DNA of 64,000 nucleotides from Druceiella hillmani (taxonomy: Eukaryota > Arthropoda > Insecta > Lepidoptera > Hepialidae), in NCBI GenBank assembly GCA_039881145.1, contig JAYKKI010000007.1, forward strand, positions 38,144,501 to 38,208,500. Reading direction: 5' to 3'. A model generated the notes under the pieces. That model saw nothing but the letters and a program-made list of their open reading frames with translations. It was not told the DNA's origin and searched no databases. Below are positions 40,400-51,869 of the stretch, piece by piece. The stretch's first letter is position 1. Every line of letters begins with the position of its first letter. The translations under genes and the position numbers were made by a program.

Positions 40400-41500
40400 G
40401 GTGGTCCAAGCAAATTGCGTAATTTTAAATTTAAATAGGCATTTATTTCTTGCCCATGGTCCAACTTTTTAAACATATAACTTGCAAAGTTTGTTGAATA
40501 GGTACCAGCGGAAAACGTTATATGGACACTGGTATAGTTCGTGGAAGAAATCTGTCATTTCATCTCACGTATGATCATAATGCTTTTCTATATTTTTAGA
40601 GAGTATTGAAGTTATCATAATTATGTGCGACATAATACTAGATAACTTAAATAGACGTTTCTGATATACCATTTAAAAGTGAGTATCTCGAAATCACACC
40701 TGTAAATTGGTCGTATAAATCTTCAACATTTACAATCATATCGCGGACAAAAACAACGGCAACAATTTTATTGCTATATCGACTTTATCGATAAATTTTG
40801 CAAAATATTATCGATCAATCTTCGCATGCATGCTTAAGAACACGCATGTACAGCATTATGCAAAAATATTAAACGCCTTTGCTTCGTACTTTTGAAAATT
40901 TCTTCAAATCAGTTTTTTTTTTATACTTGCTTATTTATATTGTTGAAGATGCGGTAAAACTATAGACGGAGTAATAAATCGAAAAGAAAAGGTTTACGCG
41001 CACATAGGTTTGTGAATTTTTTTACACATTTTAAAACTTCGTCAATCTGATGTCAGTGGTCGAAATGGATAAATCTGCATTTCTATAAATATTCATAAAG
41101 TCAGGCTTTTTAGTTAGTAGTGCCTAAAAGTTAACTTAAGTTCGATTTCAGCCATAAGTTCGACTTAAGCCACGACAGATTCGAATTTAATTCAAACGTA
41201 AAATTTAAAATTCTGAAGTTTATAAAGCCTGAAACGTTAAATGTTACTCTTGTGATGCTAAAGTACATTGAAATATTTAGGTGAGGCCGGTTCAAGTAAG
41301 AACCAAGCACTGGACGAGAAACGTTAAATGCGCACGTATAATCAGATTATTGATTAGTCTTATCGTGTTATCGGAAGTATAAAGGAGACCATAAAGTAAA
41401 AAAAAGCATCTATTTCGACGAAGATATTTAGCAATCTTCTTTCTTCAGATTTAAGAGCTAGAAAGCATGTAATTAGTCTCGGTTCTCACAAAAATATATT
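40400..41500. repeat. Array block M6 and spacer, unit U2
   Basis: TCATCTCACGTATGATCATAATGC (40,560) matches 15,154; CACACCTGTAAATTGGTCGTATA (40,703) matches 26,724; GATTATTGATTAGTC (41,345) matches 27,344. No shared coding frame. Confidence 0.7.
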
Positions 41501-41569
41501 TATATTAAGCTTTTAATTTTGGCGTAATAGGATTTTTAAAAGCGGGTCAAATTTAGTGGTATCCGATTA

Positions 41570-42250
41570 ACATAGTTTTGTAGTTTGATATTTGGCTTGA
41601 ACATTAAGAAATTATATTTTTTTTAAATATTTCATCAAAAACTAAAAGTTTTCGAAGTGTACAATTTGAACTTTATGTATTGATTTTAGATGTTTAAAAT
41701 TTCTGGCATCACCCAAAGAGGAAGATGTGTTTGTTATGTTTACGAAAAAGTATGGCAGATACACTTATAAGCTGGAGCGGCAAGCCTCTAAGTTGAGCTT
41801 CATGTCTATCATTAAAAAATGTTTTTTGTTAGGGTTAAGCTAACAACAATACTAAGAGAAGTATTAGAATTTTTTTGAAAAATTTGTGTCAGATTTTTGT
41901 GATATTAATGAGAGAAAAATTGAGTTTTTAACATAACGTTGTTTAACACATTAAACATTGTGATACTTAGATGCACTAGAATTTAAAACTTTTTAAATAA
42001 ATCTCGAAAGAAACATTTGTGTGCTATTTTAAAGGAGAAAACAAGGAGTAGTTACATAAAATTCGAAATCGTAACTATTATCACAAAATGCAACACTACA
42101 ATAAGACTGGAATGCAGTAAGCTCTATTGAATGCAGAAAATTCATCAAATCTATGCGTAAAACAATATCACCATGCACGACATTTAAAAGGATTTTTATA
42201 AATGTGAAAGTATACTCGAATTAAGTATGTATATTAGTTTCCACCTTAAA
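41570..42250. repeat. Array block M7, unit U2
   Basis: Matches 16,660-17,290. Ends TTTCCACCTTAA at about 42,239-42,250, where the 5.4-kb insertion starts. Confidence 0.65.
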
Positions 42251-42351
42251 GCAGCGACCAGATAGGTGGAGCTTACCGAGTGCCGAGCCGATTCTTGTCC
42301 AGTCGCGAGTAGTGGGTACGAGTGCCCTTAAATCACCAAGCAAATATTGTC

Positions 42352-42489
42352 AGTGCTCGCCTCGCTCGGCTTGTTGCCGGTATTGAAAGCGGAGCAAGTG
42401 TTAAAAGTGTTTATAAGCCCAACTGGTTTGACGATGATAGAATAGCTACATTCCTGAGGGATAAAGAATACGCCACGGGGAACAATTAG
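42352..42489 (+). pseudogene. 46-codon coding-like fragment, possible MADF-type remnant
   Basis: Reads SARLARLVAGIESGASVKSV, then YKPNWFDDDRIATFL, then RDKEYATGNN and a stop. The SGAS..SVYKPNWF phrase resembles the end of MADF-type DNA-binding proteins that accompany Harbinger transposases (weak, from memory). It could instead be the 5' part of the KRBA2-like gene region. A minus-strand frame over the same bases (42,328-42,570) has no features. Confidence 0.25.
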
Positions 42490-42734
42490 GTCGTATATAT
42501 ATACACATGTTACCGGAACTGTATGTAATCCGTTATTGTAGAGAATACCTAGGAAATATATGCCGTACATTTCCTACACACTAATCGGAAATGTGTTAAA
42601 ATTGGTATATTGGTAAAGCCCAGCGGGGTAAACAGTGCAACAGGATGTTTTTATTGCGTCATTCGCCTGCGTGAACGTGGAACCAATGACGTCGCATAAA
42701 AACTCATTGCTTATACACTTTGCAATAGTTCATT

Positions 42735-44572
42735 ATGGCGTCCGATTCACGCGTTACGCTTACGAAAGATTGATTTTACAATTATTTAGCAACATCTAGA
42801 AACACAATTAAATGAAACTACGTATTATTTCTACTTTCTTTAAGTTCTTTACCACGATCATCACGTAGTTTCATTTAATTGTGAAAAATGAATTTCTACA
42901 AAATTAACTCCAAATATTTTCAATACATAGAAAATTAACTAGTACTAAGAAGGCAGTTAGTATTGAAAATCAAAATTGCAAATTGTTGTTGAAAGAGGTC
43001 TTTACAGTAAAAACGATAGCAAGGTTATAGGTTGTTACGGCGATATGAAGTGCGTATTATAGATCGAAAAATAAACCTATTTTTCCTGTTAAAGATATTG
43101 GAAGCAACATACTTTACTACGTCTGTGGCAGCAAGTTATTCGACATATTACATAAAGCACATATAAGAATCGACCACGGTGGAAGAGATTGCATGATGAA
43201 GGAGATATGGAGTCATTACAAAAAACATAACACGGAAAGATATAGAAACCTATATTCAACTTTGTGGACCCTGTCAGCAAAAGCGAAAAAAACCTTAAAA
43301 AGGGTATTGTTATCAAGCCTATTACAAAGTCTGAGTTAAATTCTAGACGCTAATTTCAACTTGACGGTGAATGTAAATTCATATTTGTTTATCAAAATTT
43401 GTTGTCTTAAGGACACTCGAATCTAAACGAGTTGAAGAAATAGCTTATACCTTGTCAGATATATTCACTCTACTTGGTATACCTCCCATTCTGCAGCCCG
43501 ACAGCGGCGGATAATTTTCTAACAAAATTAATAAAAACTTGAAAATCTTATTGGCCTACTTTCAAAATTATCCACGGTAAGCTCAGGCATTCGCAAAGTC
43601 AAGGTAGTATAAAAATAGTAAACCAGGACATCGAAAATACGTTGACTACTTGTATGCAAGACAATGATAATTCACATTTGGGTGAGGGTATAAGATTTAT
43701 AGAACTCTTGAAAAACAGGGCTTTTCACATTGGCGTCAAGCAAAATCCTTATGAGGCCCTTTTTGGGTGCTAAGTAAAAGTAGGTCTATCTACCATATAT
43801 ATATTCACCCAAAGCGTCGAAACTAAAGAAGACTTGAAGAAAATCATACAGGACATTTTCAAAAATATAGAAAATTCCCAATCCTTTGCATTTCAATTCT
43901 CCGAGGAGAATACGGTGCTAATCCAAGTCTCCAATAACAATTTAGAATAGTGTGAAACAAGCGCACAACCGTCAGCTAGTGTATAAGGTAACAAATGCAG
44001 CGTTTGTTCACAAGAATCTAATGGAGTTCATACTTGTAGAGAATGTGCATGTACCATCCACACAATTTGCGCTGTTGCTGAAGAATCAGTCGATGAAGGG
44101 TCTTAAGTACTATGCCTGTTGTGCTCAAAATATTTAATAGCAATAAAAAAACATCACACTTCCAAGAAAAACCTATAACAACAGACAGAAAAAATTTGAA
44201 AAACGAGTGACAAGAAGTTTCCTCCAGTATCTATTGGCACTTCTGTTAGGATTCCCGTACCAGAGATTGATAGTCGATTGATAGATTGGTCTTGTATAAA
44301 ATAGAAGATGAACTTTATTAAATTTGTACAAAGAATGGAATCATAAAACAAATATAGTCTAGATCTCAGTTCAATATTTGTCCAAGAGATATTCTCGTAA
44401 TCAGGCATGTACCCAGTACTAAAATTTCACTACGCACTAGTTGCAAATCTACAATTCAGTGGAACTGGACAAGGATTCAAAAAGCACCTCTGAAAGATGG
44501 GTTGCAGTTTATCAAAATGTTTGTGCTTCAAAAATAAAATGTATAATTCTAAATGCCACTCTAGCTTAACCT
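42735..44572 (+). pseudogene. KRBA2-like DDE integrase pseudogene
   Basis: Proposed start MASDSRVTLTKD at 42,735 (family N-terminus LTKD.FY). In order, across several frameshifts and stops: integrase zinc-binding H2C2 segment (KLFDILHKAHI, HGGRD at 43,172-43,189, CGPCQQKRKK at 43,262); integrase core (DGECKFIFVYQ, LQPDSG at 43,490, HSQSQGS at 43,588, NQDIENT, YEALFGC); a Cys/His cluster CSVCSQESNGVHTCREC (43,998 on) with a later CLLC; GTSVRIPVPEID (44,236); and a Cys-rich tail GCSLSKCLC..NSKCHSSLT to about 44,570. The stretch with the first catalytic Asp is missing, the second Asp remains (QPDSG), and the catalytic Glu position reads Lys (GSIKIVNQD), so it is catalytically dead. Databases name such insect genes KRAB-A domain-containing protein 2-like; the integrase is of the Ty3/GINGER superfamily. 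Confidence 0.88.
42803..42883. mobile_element. 81-bp foldback MITE inside the integrase gene
   Basis: Perfect 21-base inverted ends (CACAATTAAATGAAACTACG plus T, 42,803-42,823; complement at 42,863-42,883) enclose TTATTTCTACTTTCTTTAAG and neighbouring bases. Related copies at 14,097 and 53,784 show that it is a dispersed element. It interrupts the integrase between the LTKD N-terminus and the YRLLRRYEV segment. Confidence 0.85.
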
Positions 44573-45193
44573 GAAAAAATTCATTTTAGGAAAATTCTTT
44601 TGTTTTATAATGTGATCTGATGATTCTAATTAATGACAATGTAAAATTTTATAAGAAATAACATTTGTATTGTTTTATTTGGCGCTAATTTGGCCGCAAA
44701 AACAAATAAATTTGTATGTTTTTAAGTTTAGTTATTAATAAGCCTTATGAAGTTTACAATGTGATTATCTAAATGTATTATTCTATATTATGATCGCAAC
44801 TTTAAACATGCAATACAATACAAATGCAGTTTATTGCACTTTGAAACTTAACACATGAATTTACAAGAAGATATTAGAGATGTCACAATTTTGACAATCT
44901 TATCGTTAAACAGCGATTTCTTCCAGACAACCATCTGATACAGAAGTCTCCATTGAACCGAGATTAATTTTCTAGTAACAATTTAGAATTATATACAACA
45001 CCTAGGAAATGCATACATTTCCTAGGAAATGTATGTATTAAAGACGCTGAGAAATTATTTTACACATTTCCTATGTTAATTCGGTATTATATAACTTTCT
45101 TAGGAATTTTAGACAATGTCTAGGTTTCATACATTTCCGATAACTTATACATTTATTTTATTCACACAATTCAACTAGATACATTTCAATATC
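44573..45193. other. Intergenic part of the composite insertion
   Basis: AT-rich, between the two dead genes. It includes the palindromic CCTAGGAAATGCATACATTTCCTAGG at 45,001-45,026, continued by TTTCCTAGGAAATGTATG. A related CCTAGGAAATATATGCCGTA / CATTTCCTA occurs at 42,548-42,577, so the word brackets the integrase gene and may belong to one element's subterminal repeats. Confidence 0.6.
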
Positions 45194-47479
45194 CTATTTG
45201 TTGTATTCAATATTCCCATTAGTAGTTGCATTGCCACGGAATCTTTCCTTGGTAATCGAACTACGTTACAAAATCGTCTCTAATTTATTTTGCAACCATG
45301 CAATGACGACATATCATTTATATCTTACCGTCAACAGCTTCGCATTGTATTTTCATCGTTTTCAGAAAGTGGTCTTAAAAAAATTGTGTGAAAGAACGCA
45401 GGTCACAACAGCTAAGGCCGCTTTATTGGAATTAAGTGGCATTGGTTTCCTTAACAAATTAAAAGTATTAGTTATTATCCCAAATGCATTTTCTACAACT
45501 CTGCGAGTTCGAGAGAGGTGGAGATAAAAATTCTTGATTTCCTACCTTTTTTACGCTGATCAGGGAAAGGTTTTATAATTTAACTACTCAAAGGGAATGC
45601 ATCATCACCGATTATTACTTACGGCATTGATTTTTGTCGACTTGGTAATGACTTTAAGAAAGGAAAATTGAGTCGGTCGTTTAGAAATTTCTGATGCAGT
45701 TCGGTATTTTATAATTTACGTTTAGAAATTTCTGATAGAGTTCAGTATTTCCTGATACGGTTTCAGTATTTTTATAGGAGTCTCCGTCACTAAGTTTCCC
45801 TTGACAGCCAAAATCAACTAATATAAAACAATATTCAGCATCTACTGAAGCTATTAAGACTACGCTGAAAAAATTCTTGTAATTGTAGAAATCAGACCAA
45901 CTGTTGATCAAAACCCGAATGGAAACGTGCTTTTCGTCCATAGCCCCAATACAATGAGGAAAATACGCTAATATATCAAATTTCTCCCCAATTTTTTTCT
46001 ATTCGTCCTCTGTGGCTGGAAGATGTAAGAGTGAAAATATGGTAACGTTAATATATGCTAATATTGTTGTCTTTTTTTAATGTGTGACATTATAATTTAT
46101 GTAAATGTGTTTATGGTAGGTAAAACGCAGTAACAGATTTCAATGTTTCGGGGCAATCAGTCACAAAATGATGAAACAGAAATTGAAGATGTTGCTGCAA
46201 ACGACGATCCTCTAGAAAACCAACTAACTGCCCGTGTGTTTTTTTATAATATGATTTCTTTTTATTTTAAACTGACTACATAGGTACTGACTTTTGCCAT
46301 TATTTTTTTATCATATTTTTTTATTATGAATTGCCGTCATGGTGCTTTCAAGTTTTCCAGATTCTTTTAAAATTCCCCAAAAAAAGAGAGAATTTAGCAA
46401 AAAAAAGGCGAAATAAGAAAAAAATATGGACTATGCATATTCATTTATGTGATATTTTCTTTAGAAACCTGTCAAGGGGAGAAATATTTATATTTATTGA
46501 TAGTTAGTTGCGTGAAAATTAGAAGCAATGGAAAATTAGAAGCATGTATGGATTGTATCCACAACATTACGTTTGAAATCAAAATGAACACTAGAATAGA
46601 ATTTTCTAACAACCTTAATATCTTTGGAACTCTGCCGTTGTTTATACATTCCCCGTCACAATCATACCGCAATCATCATACCGATCCTTTATCGCCAGAG
46701 CACATTACTCTATCTCCACAGCACGCTAGTCCATCGCCGCAGCACATTCCGTGTTATTCAAGTATTCCTCAAACACGAAAACCTGTTGCAACTATGCAGA
46801 GTACAAATCAGTTTGAAGGCAGTGTATATCGTGATGTTGCATACTTTTTTGAAAATTTCCGATGAATGTAAATGTCTTAAGTGTATATTGCATTTGATTA
46901 AAACATTTCGTAATTTTACTGATAAAAGATTAAGTTAAATTTGAAAAGGGCTTTCATTGATATTAGTGTTTTAAATTGGTGATTACCTTAATACATTCCT
47001 TCAGTACTTAGATTATTGCGTTAAATACCTCTGGAATTATGATAGAAATAAGTTGAATTGACACCCTGTATAGGTAATGAAGACTTATAAAGCTGTCTTC
47101 TGTTGCCAAAAGTTGGAGAGTTATGGCTAATCGTTCATTCGCCGGAATAGTTTTTTTTTATCTTCGTATCTTTTTTAGCATATAATGGTTCTTTCTTATT
47201 AATCAGGAAGTTGAAATATTCAATAGACATACTGCAGCAGTTACTGAATTTTATGCTGCTATACATGTAAATAAATTCAGATTTATAAATAATTGAAAAT
47301 TTGTATGCCTAAACAAATTAAAATTTCCCAAATTGGCCAAAAAAACGTTATTTTCTTTGGTCCAATGATATCATCCACCATATCCTTTTTGCTTGTTACT
47401 TCTTTTAAATTAGTTTGTAACCATTACACAAAATAGCAAATGTGGCTGCAGCAGTGACAACTTCATCAATGTTGTCCAT
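45194..47479 (-). pseudogene. HARBI1-like (PIF/Harbinger) transposase pseudogene
   Basis: Read on the minus strand. Exon 1 (47,479-46,987): MDNIDEVVTAAATFAILC, SIEYFNFLINKKEPLY, ITLQLLATEDSFISLHYLY (47,071-47,126), IIPEVFNAII and LKECIK, ending at a donor AAG|GTAATC. Exon 2 (46,022-45,194): LPATEDE, then GAMDEKHVSIR with the first catalytic Asp, NYKNFFSVVLIASVDA, DFGCQGKLSDG with the second Asp, SRTRRVVENAFGIIT with the catalytic Glu (45,484-45,510), KAALAVVTCVLSHNF, and a tail RFRGNATTN. These are DDE_Tnp_4 nuclease landmarks of Harbinger proteins, about 350-400 residues when whole. The acceptor before LPATEDE reads TTACAT instead of AG. In-frame stops and frameshifts (for example after DEKHV..SDGD and before VVENAF) make it inactive. 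Confidence 0.92.
46142..46865 (+). pseudogene. Opposite-strand frames inside the Harbinger intron
   Basis: Forward frames at 46,142 (MFRGNQSQNDETEIEDVAAN then DDPLENQLTARV) and 46,449-46,865, the longest open frame of the window at 138 codons. Its 3' half is compositionally distinctive: SPSQSYRNHHTDPLSPEHIT, LSPQHASPSPQHIP, TNQFEGSVYRDVAYFFENF. Pro/Ser/Gln/His repeats of this sort occur in MADF-type companion proteins of Harbinger elements (from memory, weak). Its position inside the 964-base transposase intron on the opposite strand is unusual. It could be a nested second gene, or part of a separate insertion. Confidence 0.4.
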
Positions 47480-47520
47480 GATTAAAAATATGTACTTGCA
47501 CCAAATGTAGTCATGCTCGC

Positions 47521-47580
47521 ACAGCAGGCGGCTGGCGTTTTCGCTGTTACCGAAAAAAACTATGTATTCGGACAAGGCCC
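47521..47580 (-). repeat. Candidate Harbinger terminal sequence
   Basis: Minus strand from 47,580: GGGCCTTGTCCGAATACATA, then a T-run and CGGTAACAGCGAAAACGCC. It lies about 100 bases upstream of the transposase ATG, the place for a terminal inverted repeat. I found no matching inverted partner near 45.0 kb, so either that end is lost or this is 5' untranslated sequence. Confidence 0.35.
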
Positions 47581-47689
47581 GCATATGTCTATAGACATGC
47601 TTACTACTTGGCGAATACGAAGCCGTGCACATGGCACTAGGCGATTAATTGGCAATCGGTGAATCCTGCGGCTTAACACAAATTAAAAA

Positions 47690-48400
47690 AGAAAAACAAA
47701 AGCCTAAATTGTATCTAATACTTTCACAGTAGGTAATATATTTTGTTAAATATGAAATATGACATGAAATAAGAATGATTTCATTTACTAGAATTCTTGT
47801 TATCAATCTGGTATATAAGTTAGTAAAGTCATTTCTTAAAGTTAAATAATAACAACTTAAGAAGAAAATAAATAAAAATAACCATTTATTTAATTGCGAT
47901 ATACTTTTAACCCCTGGCCCGATATTTAAAAGTAACGATTAAGGTAAATTCAACTGATATATTTTCATCGAAATGATAATTTCCTTTCCCCCAAAAACAT
48001 TTTTTTTCTTACTATAAGAACCGCAATGTAATTATAAATCAAATTACATCTCAGCTTTCGTAAGCGGAAAGTTTATAAAATTTGAACCATTTCGCTAAAG
48101 CGAGCAAAGCATTTAACGGCCCCTTTCAAAACTCTCTTTTATGTTCTCCGATGGCATTGAAGCGGAGGCGTTATTAAGAATTGTTTACGTGCAAATCGAA
48201 ATACCGACAAGTGGGTTCATTTTTCTTACTGATTTAATTATATGTACAGGCAAATTCAAACAATATGCACATTCTATATTCTTTCATATGAAATAAACAC
48301 ATTGTTTTCTTTGATTTCTACAACTATATATTTACAACTCACTAGTACAAATCAACAATCAATTAGGTTGTCACTATTTGATCTGTCGTCATTAAAGTTC
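47690..48400. repeat. Array block M8, unit U2
   Basis: ATATATTTTGTTAAATATGAAAT (47,737), CCCCTGGCCCGATATTT (47,911), GGCCCCTTTCAAAACTCTCT (48,117) and GAAATACCGACAAGTGGG (48,198) match U0 and U1. On the minus strand the TATA-like box and ATG are kept (MVQIL), followed by a stop. Confidence 0.75.
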
Positions 48401-48689
48401 ATAGTATAAACAAATTAAGTTTTTAAAATTATAAATTTTAAATTTTATTCTTAGTATGAAAATATGTAAACACCATTTTATAATGGTGTGGTTTATTGCT
48501 CTTGAGGTATCGAACAATAAGAATTTTAGAAGTATAATGTAGACAGAAGAAGAATAACAATTTTCCACTTGTTAAACATAGTTTTTCATTTGGTCTTAAC
48601 ATATTAAAATAAACCGAGGAAGCCAAATTATCGTAATGATTTTTTATTTCAATCAATTTTAAACCAAAACTTATTACAGACGTATACAT
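48401..48689. other. Non-coding stretch
   Basis: An 85-codon minus-strand frame (48,438-48,695) with no recognisable features; not supported as a gene. A small palindrome CACCATTTTATAATGGTG lies at 48,471-48,488. Confidence 0.5.
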
Positions 48690-48698
48690 GTACATATA

Positions 48699-48749
<51 letters not shown>

Positions 48750-48782
48750 ATATATATATAAATGTGTGTGTGTGTGTGTGTA
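48690..48782. repeat. (TA)n / (TGTA)n / (TG)n compound microsatellite
   Basis: TA with TGTG and GTATGTATGTA interruptions, then TG to 48,782. Confidence 0.96.
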
Positions 48783-50835
48783 TATTTTTTAAAATTTTTT
48801 TTAATCGATGCAAGTCACATGCGAGTGCACGATAGATCAGCTGTAAACTACGAGCCGCACTACCGGATAATACGCACTACCGGAAACTCGCACAATCAGC
48901 TTCAGGGAATGCTGGAATTTTGAAGAAATGATGCCTGTTTTAAACGAATCCATAATTTCAAGTTGAATTAGATATTTCGAAATATTGGTCAATTCCGTAA
49001 CTTATTTACTCACTGAAAGATGTAAAACCTGTAATTTCTAGAAAAGCTATAGACTTAATATGTGTTGTACTACTAATGGAGTATTTCATAAACCTTTAAA
49101 TTATTGGTCAAAAACAAAGATAAAGTATAAATGTATCTATAAATTTTCAGCTACGCCCAGTATGTTTCTATAGCTCTTTATATATATTGTAAATGCATCA
49201 ATTGTTCTGGAAAACATTAAATAAGTAAACCATATACTCGTATATAATGATTCAGGATTATTGATGGGCTTAGTAGTACTACGTTAATATAAACTACAAT
49301 GTTGTTTTACATTACGATATTTAAGCAATTTATTTCAAAGACGTTTATTGTATAGAGGCGTTATACCCATAAAACGAACAAAAAATATAAAATGAACATA
49401 AAATAAGACTCCATATAGTACCACGTGCAAACAATGATAAAAGACATAGAAAATTCACGAAATCACGTATATGAAAGAGACAGAGAATCACTCGTTATCT
49501 GGTAATTATCTGCCGATATTATATAACTTCTTTTATTTCTTTATGGTCATGAATATCCGTTAATTACTATATTTCGTAACTGCGATAGCGATATGATTTA
49601 AAAAAATACACTTTATATATGTAAATACATTTATTGATTTCAATATTTAATTTATACTGAAAACTTGTTATATAGGTATTATGTTCAACATGCAAGGTAA
49701 TAAATCCTATGTCTGAAGACTGTAAGTATTTTTGCCAGTGTAAATGTGTATTTTTATATTTTTTAATTTTACTTGGAATAGTTAAGTTTTTTAAACTTAA
49801 ATTCTCTCATTGTGAAACCACCGTCATACTTTTTATGAAATAAAAAGTTTTTTTGAAATTTTGCATTCATTTTTCTATACATCGTCACGACAACATATGA
49901 TGTCGTCAGTTTTTGCGTTCTTTTATCTGTCTCTCACAGGCATCTAATTTCTAAATTAAATAAGATACCAATTTGGAAATTCACATACAATATACAATTC
50001 ATTGACCCAGAACTAAAAATGTTCGGAAAATCTATTAAACTAAAATTGTAAAAATCGTCGAAAATACACCTTTGAATAAAATAAGGATCTCTCTCTTTCT
50101 AATTGTTTTCACTGATAAATGTGTAAGGATTTGGTGGTTTTCCATTTTAGAATAATTCTGTTCATCGCAATCAAAATACGACTCCAATGTTTACCATGGA
50201 AAATTCTCTTCAGAAATATTAGAGCCATACTGAAGCAACGAATGCTAAAGAGTGCTAATTGCAAAATCTCAAAAAAGTAATGAATAAAATACAAAAGTAT
50301 TATTGAAAAAAATTCGCTAGAAGACATCTTATGAAGGATATTTTCATGGTGTAAAATAACTTTAATATTTGCTAATAGTTTAACAGAAATGCTATTTATT
50401 CTGAAATGTTTAGTTTTCAGTGTCCGTGCCTTAAGAGGAAAATTGGAGCCCTTATAAGATCACTCACATGTTTGTTTGTCCGTCTCTCATAGCCATTCAT
50501 TCAGATTCCAGAATCATTTTGCGTAAAAGCTTGGTATATGACATATTAATAAAAGATAATAATCAGCACATATCTCAATAATAAGCTTAAACCCAAAAAT
50601 ATTAATTTGGGAATTTTAGGGGGAAATTAGTTACTCGATTTTTTTTAATCCTGTGTATACTGCGGAGTATCGATTGTTAAAATAATAGGGATCTCAAAAA
50701 CCTTTTCATAAATGTAGGTAGTATATCTTATTGAAAAATATACAAAAATATGTCAACCCACACTTATTTCTGAAACTATTCAACTTAAAGTGAAAAAATA
50801 GGGTTTTTAGGAGCCTGCGCAAAGATTGCAGGAAA
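48783..50835. other. Spacer between U2 and U3, part 1
   Basis: AT-rich. The GC-richer segment at 48,805-48,910 contains a doubled phrase CACTACCGGATAATACG / CACTACCGGAAACTCG. A 72-codon minus frame at 50,109-50,327 is hydrophobic at its N-terminal half but unrecognised. No gene is supported. Confidence 0.5.
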
Positions 50836-50842
50836 TATATAA

Positions 50843-50894
<52 letters not shown>
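50836..50894. repeat. (TA)n microsatellite
   Basis: TA tract with one TGTA interruption. Confidence 0.96.
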
Positions 50895-50895
<1 letters not shown>

Positions 50896-51869
50896 AGTTT
50901 TAGGTTTATTTTTGAAAAATATATCAGTTATAAAAACCTTCCCTCTTTCATTTCTTGTGCCATATTCCTACTGGTCTAAGATTTGTCCGCCTTCTAGAGT
51001 AGGTTGTCATATTTTAGAAATAAATATGTCCAAAACAAAAGCAACTGGAATGATATTTTGAGGACGTTCATTCAATTCATTTTAGAACTTTTGTTTGCTT
51101 CCTCAGTACTTTTTTCTGCCGGCGCGAACACTTGGACGCTTTTTAGATTCTTATCTTATTATTATTTTTAGATCGAATCTTGTTATTTCATCCAAAATTT
51201 AAATAAAATTTTCTGTGTAATTTTTTTAATATTTCCTTCATCATGAATCTGACTCCCTTTAAACCAGATCTATTTCATTTATACATCGGTATAGAGTCTT
51301 CATGTTCTATTATTTTTTCTCCTTTTTTAACTTCGGATATGCATTTATTTATATGATGTGAATAGAGTATTCACGTTTACTTTATCTACCTATCGTAAGT
51401 ACATTTACTGTTCTAATCTACAGTTTCCTTTTAATGGAGCATTTTAGTCTAAGATTCCGCTACACGAAGCTGTTTTATAAATGTTATACACGAAGCTAGG
51501 TATATGAAATTTTTGTATTCTGAATTCTACTCGTATGCTGGTTTATATGAGCTGTCGAGCTTTAAATTTTTTTCGAATTATTCTCTATATTGAAAAAGTA
51601 GTCTATGCCAAATAAGCATCGTTATTTTGTATCCTACATTATATTTAAAATGTTATGTCCAATTACATTATGTAAATGCATCAGTTCTACGCATTCTTAT
51701 ATTTATTGCCATCAAATTAGAAAACCAAATAAAACAGATCATGAAGTCTTTCATCATATTACAAAATATGATCCGAAAAAATTTCGAACAATAGTTTGTA
51801 ATATTCTTAAAGAATTCATGATTTGTTTTATTATTTTATTTTACTTCTCAGTATTATCTTGATATTGTA
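50895..51869. other. Spacer between U2 and U3, part 2
   Basis: An 85-codon forward frame (51,605-51,862) starts MPNKHRYFVSYIIFKMLCP; no motif or paralogue is recognised, so it is not called as a gene. Confidence 0.5.

Larger units (their letters stand above)
42255..47645. mobile_element. 5.4-kb composite insertion between M7 and M8
   Basis: U0 runs straight from M7 (TTTCCACCTTA, 17,276) to M8; U2 is interrupted here for about 5.39 kb. Both junctions carry CTTAA, compatible with the TTA-type duplication made by PIF/Harbinger elements. The terminal ~80 bases are GC-richer than the array and weakly inverted (CCGAGTGCC...AGTAGTGGGTAC on the left; CCTAGTGCC...AGTAGTAAGCATG on the right, read inward). 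Inside lie a KRBA2-like integrase pseudogene and a HARBI1-like transposase pseudogene. Whether this is one element with nested cargo or two successive insertions cannot be decided by eye. Confidence 0.6.

Noticed and set aside
42256..42330. Long terminal inverted repeats of the 5.4-kb insertion as a firm call
   Set aside because: Similarity between the two ends is patchy (CC.AGTGCC, AGTAGT) and needs alignment to other copies, so it is mentioned only as weak support.
43952..44137. 61-codon forward frame inside the integrase region
   Set aside because: It is in the wrong frame. The conserved Cys/His cluster (CSVCSQ..HTCREC) reads in another frame that contains stops.
45198..45527. 109-codon forward frame
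   Set aside because: It is antisense to the HARBI1-like exon 2, whose minus-strand reading contains the recognised VVENAF and VLSHNF motifs.
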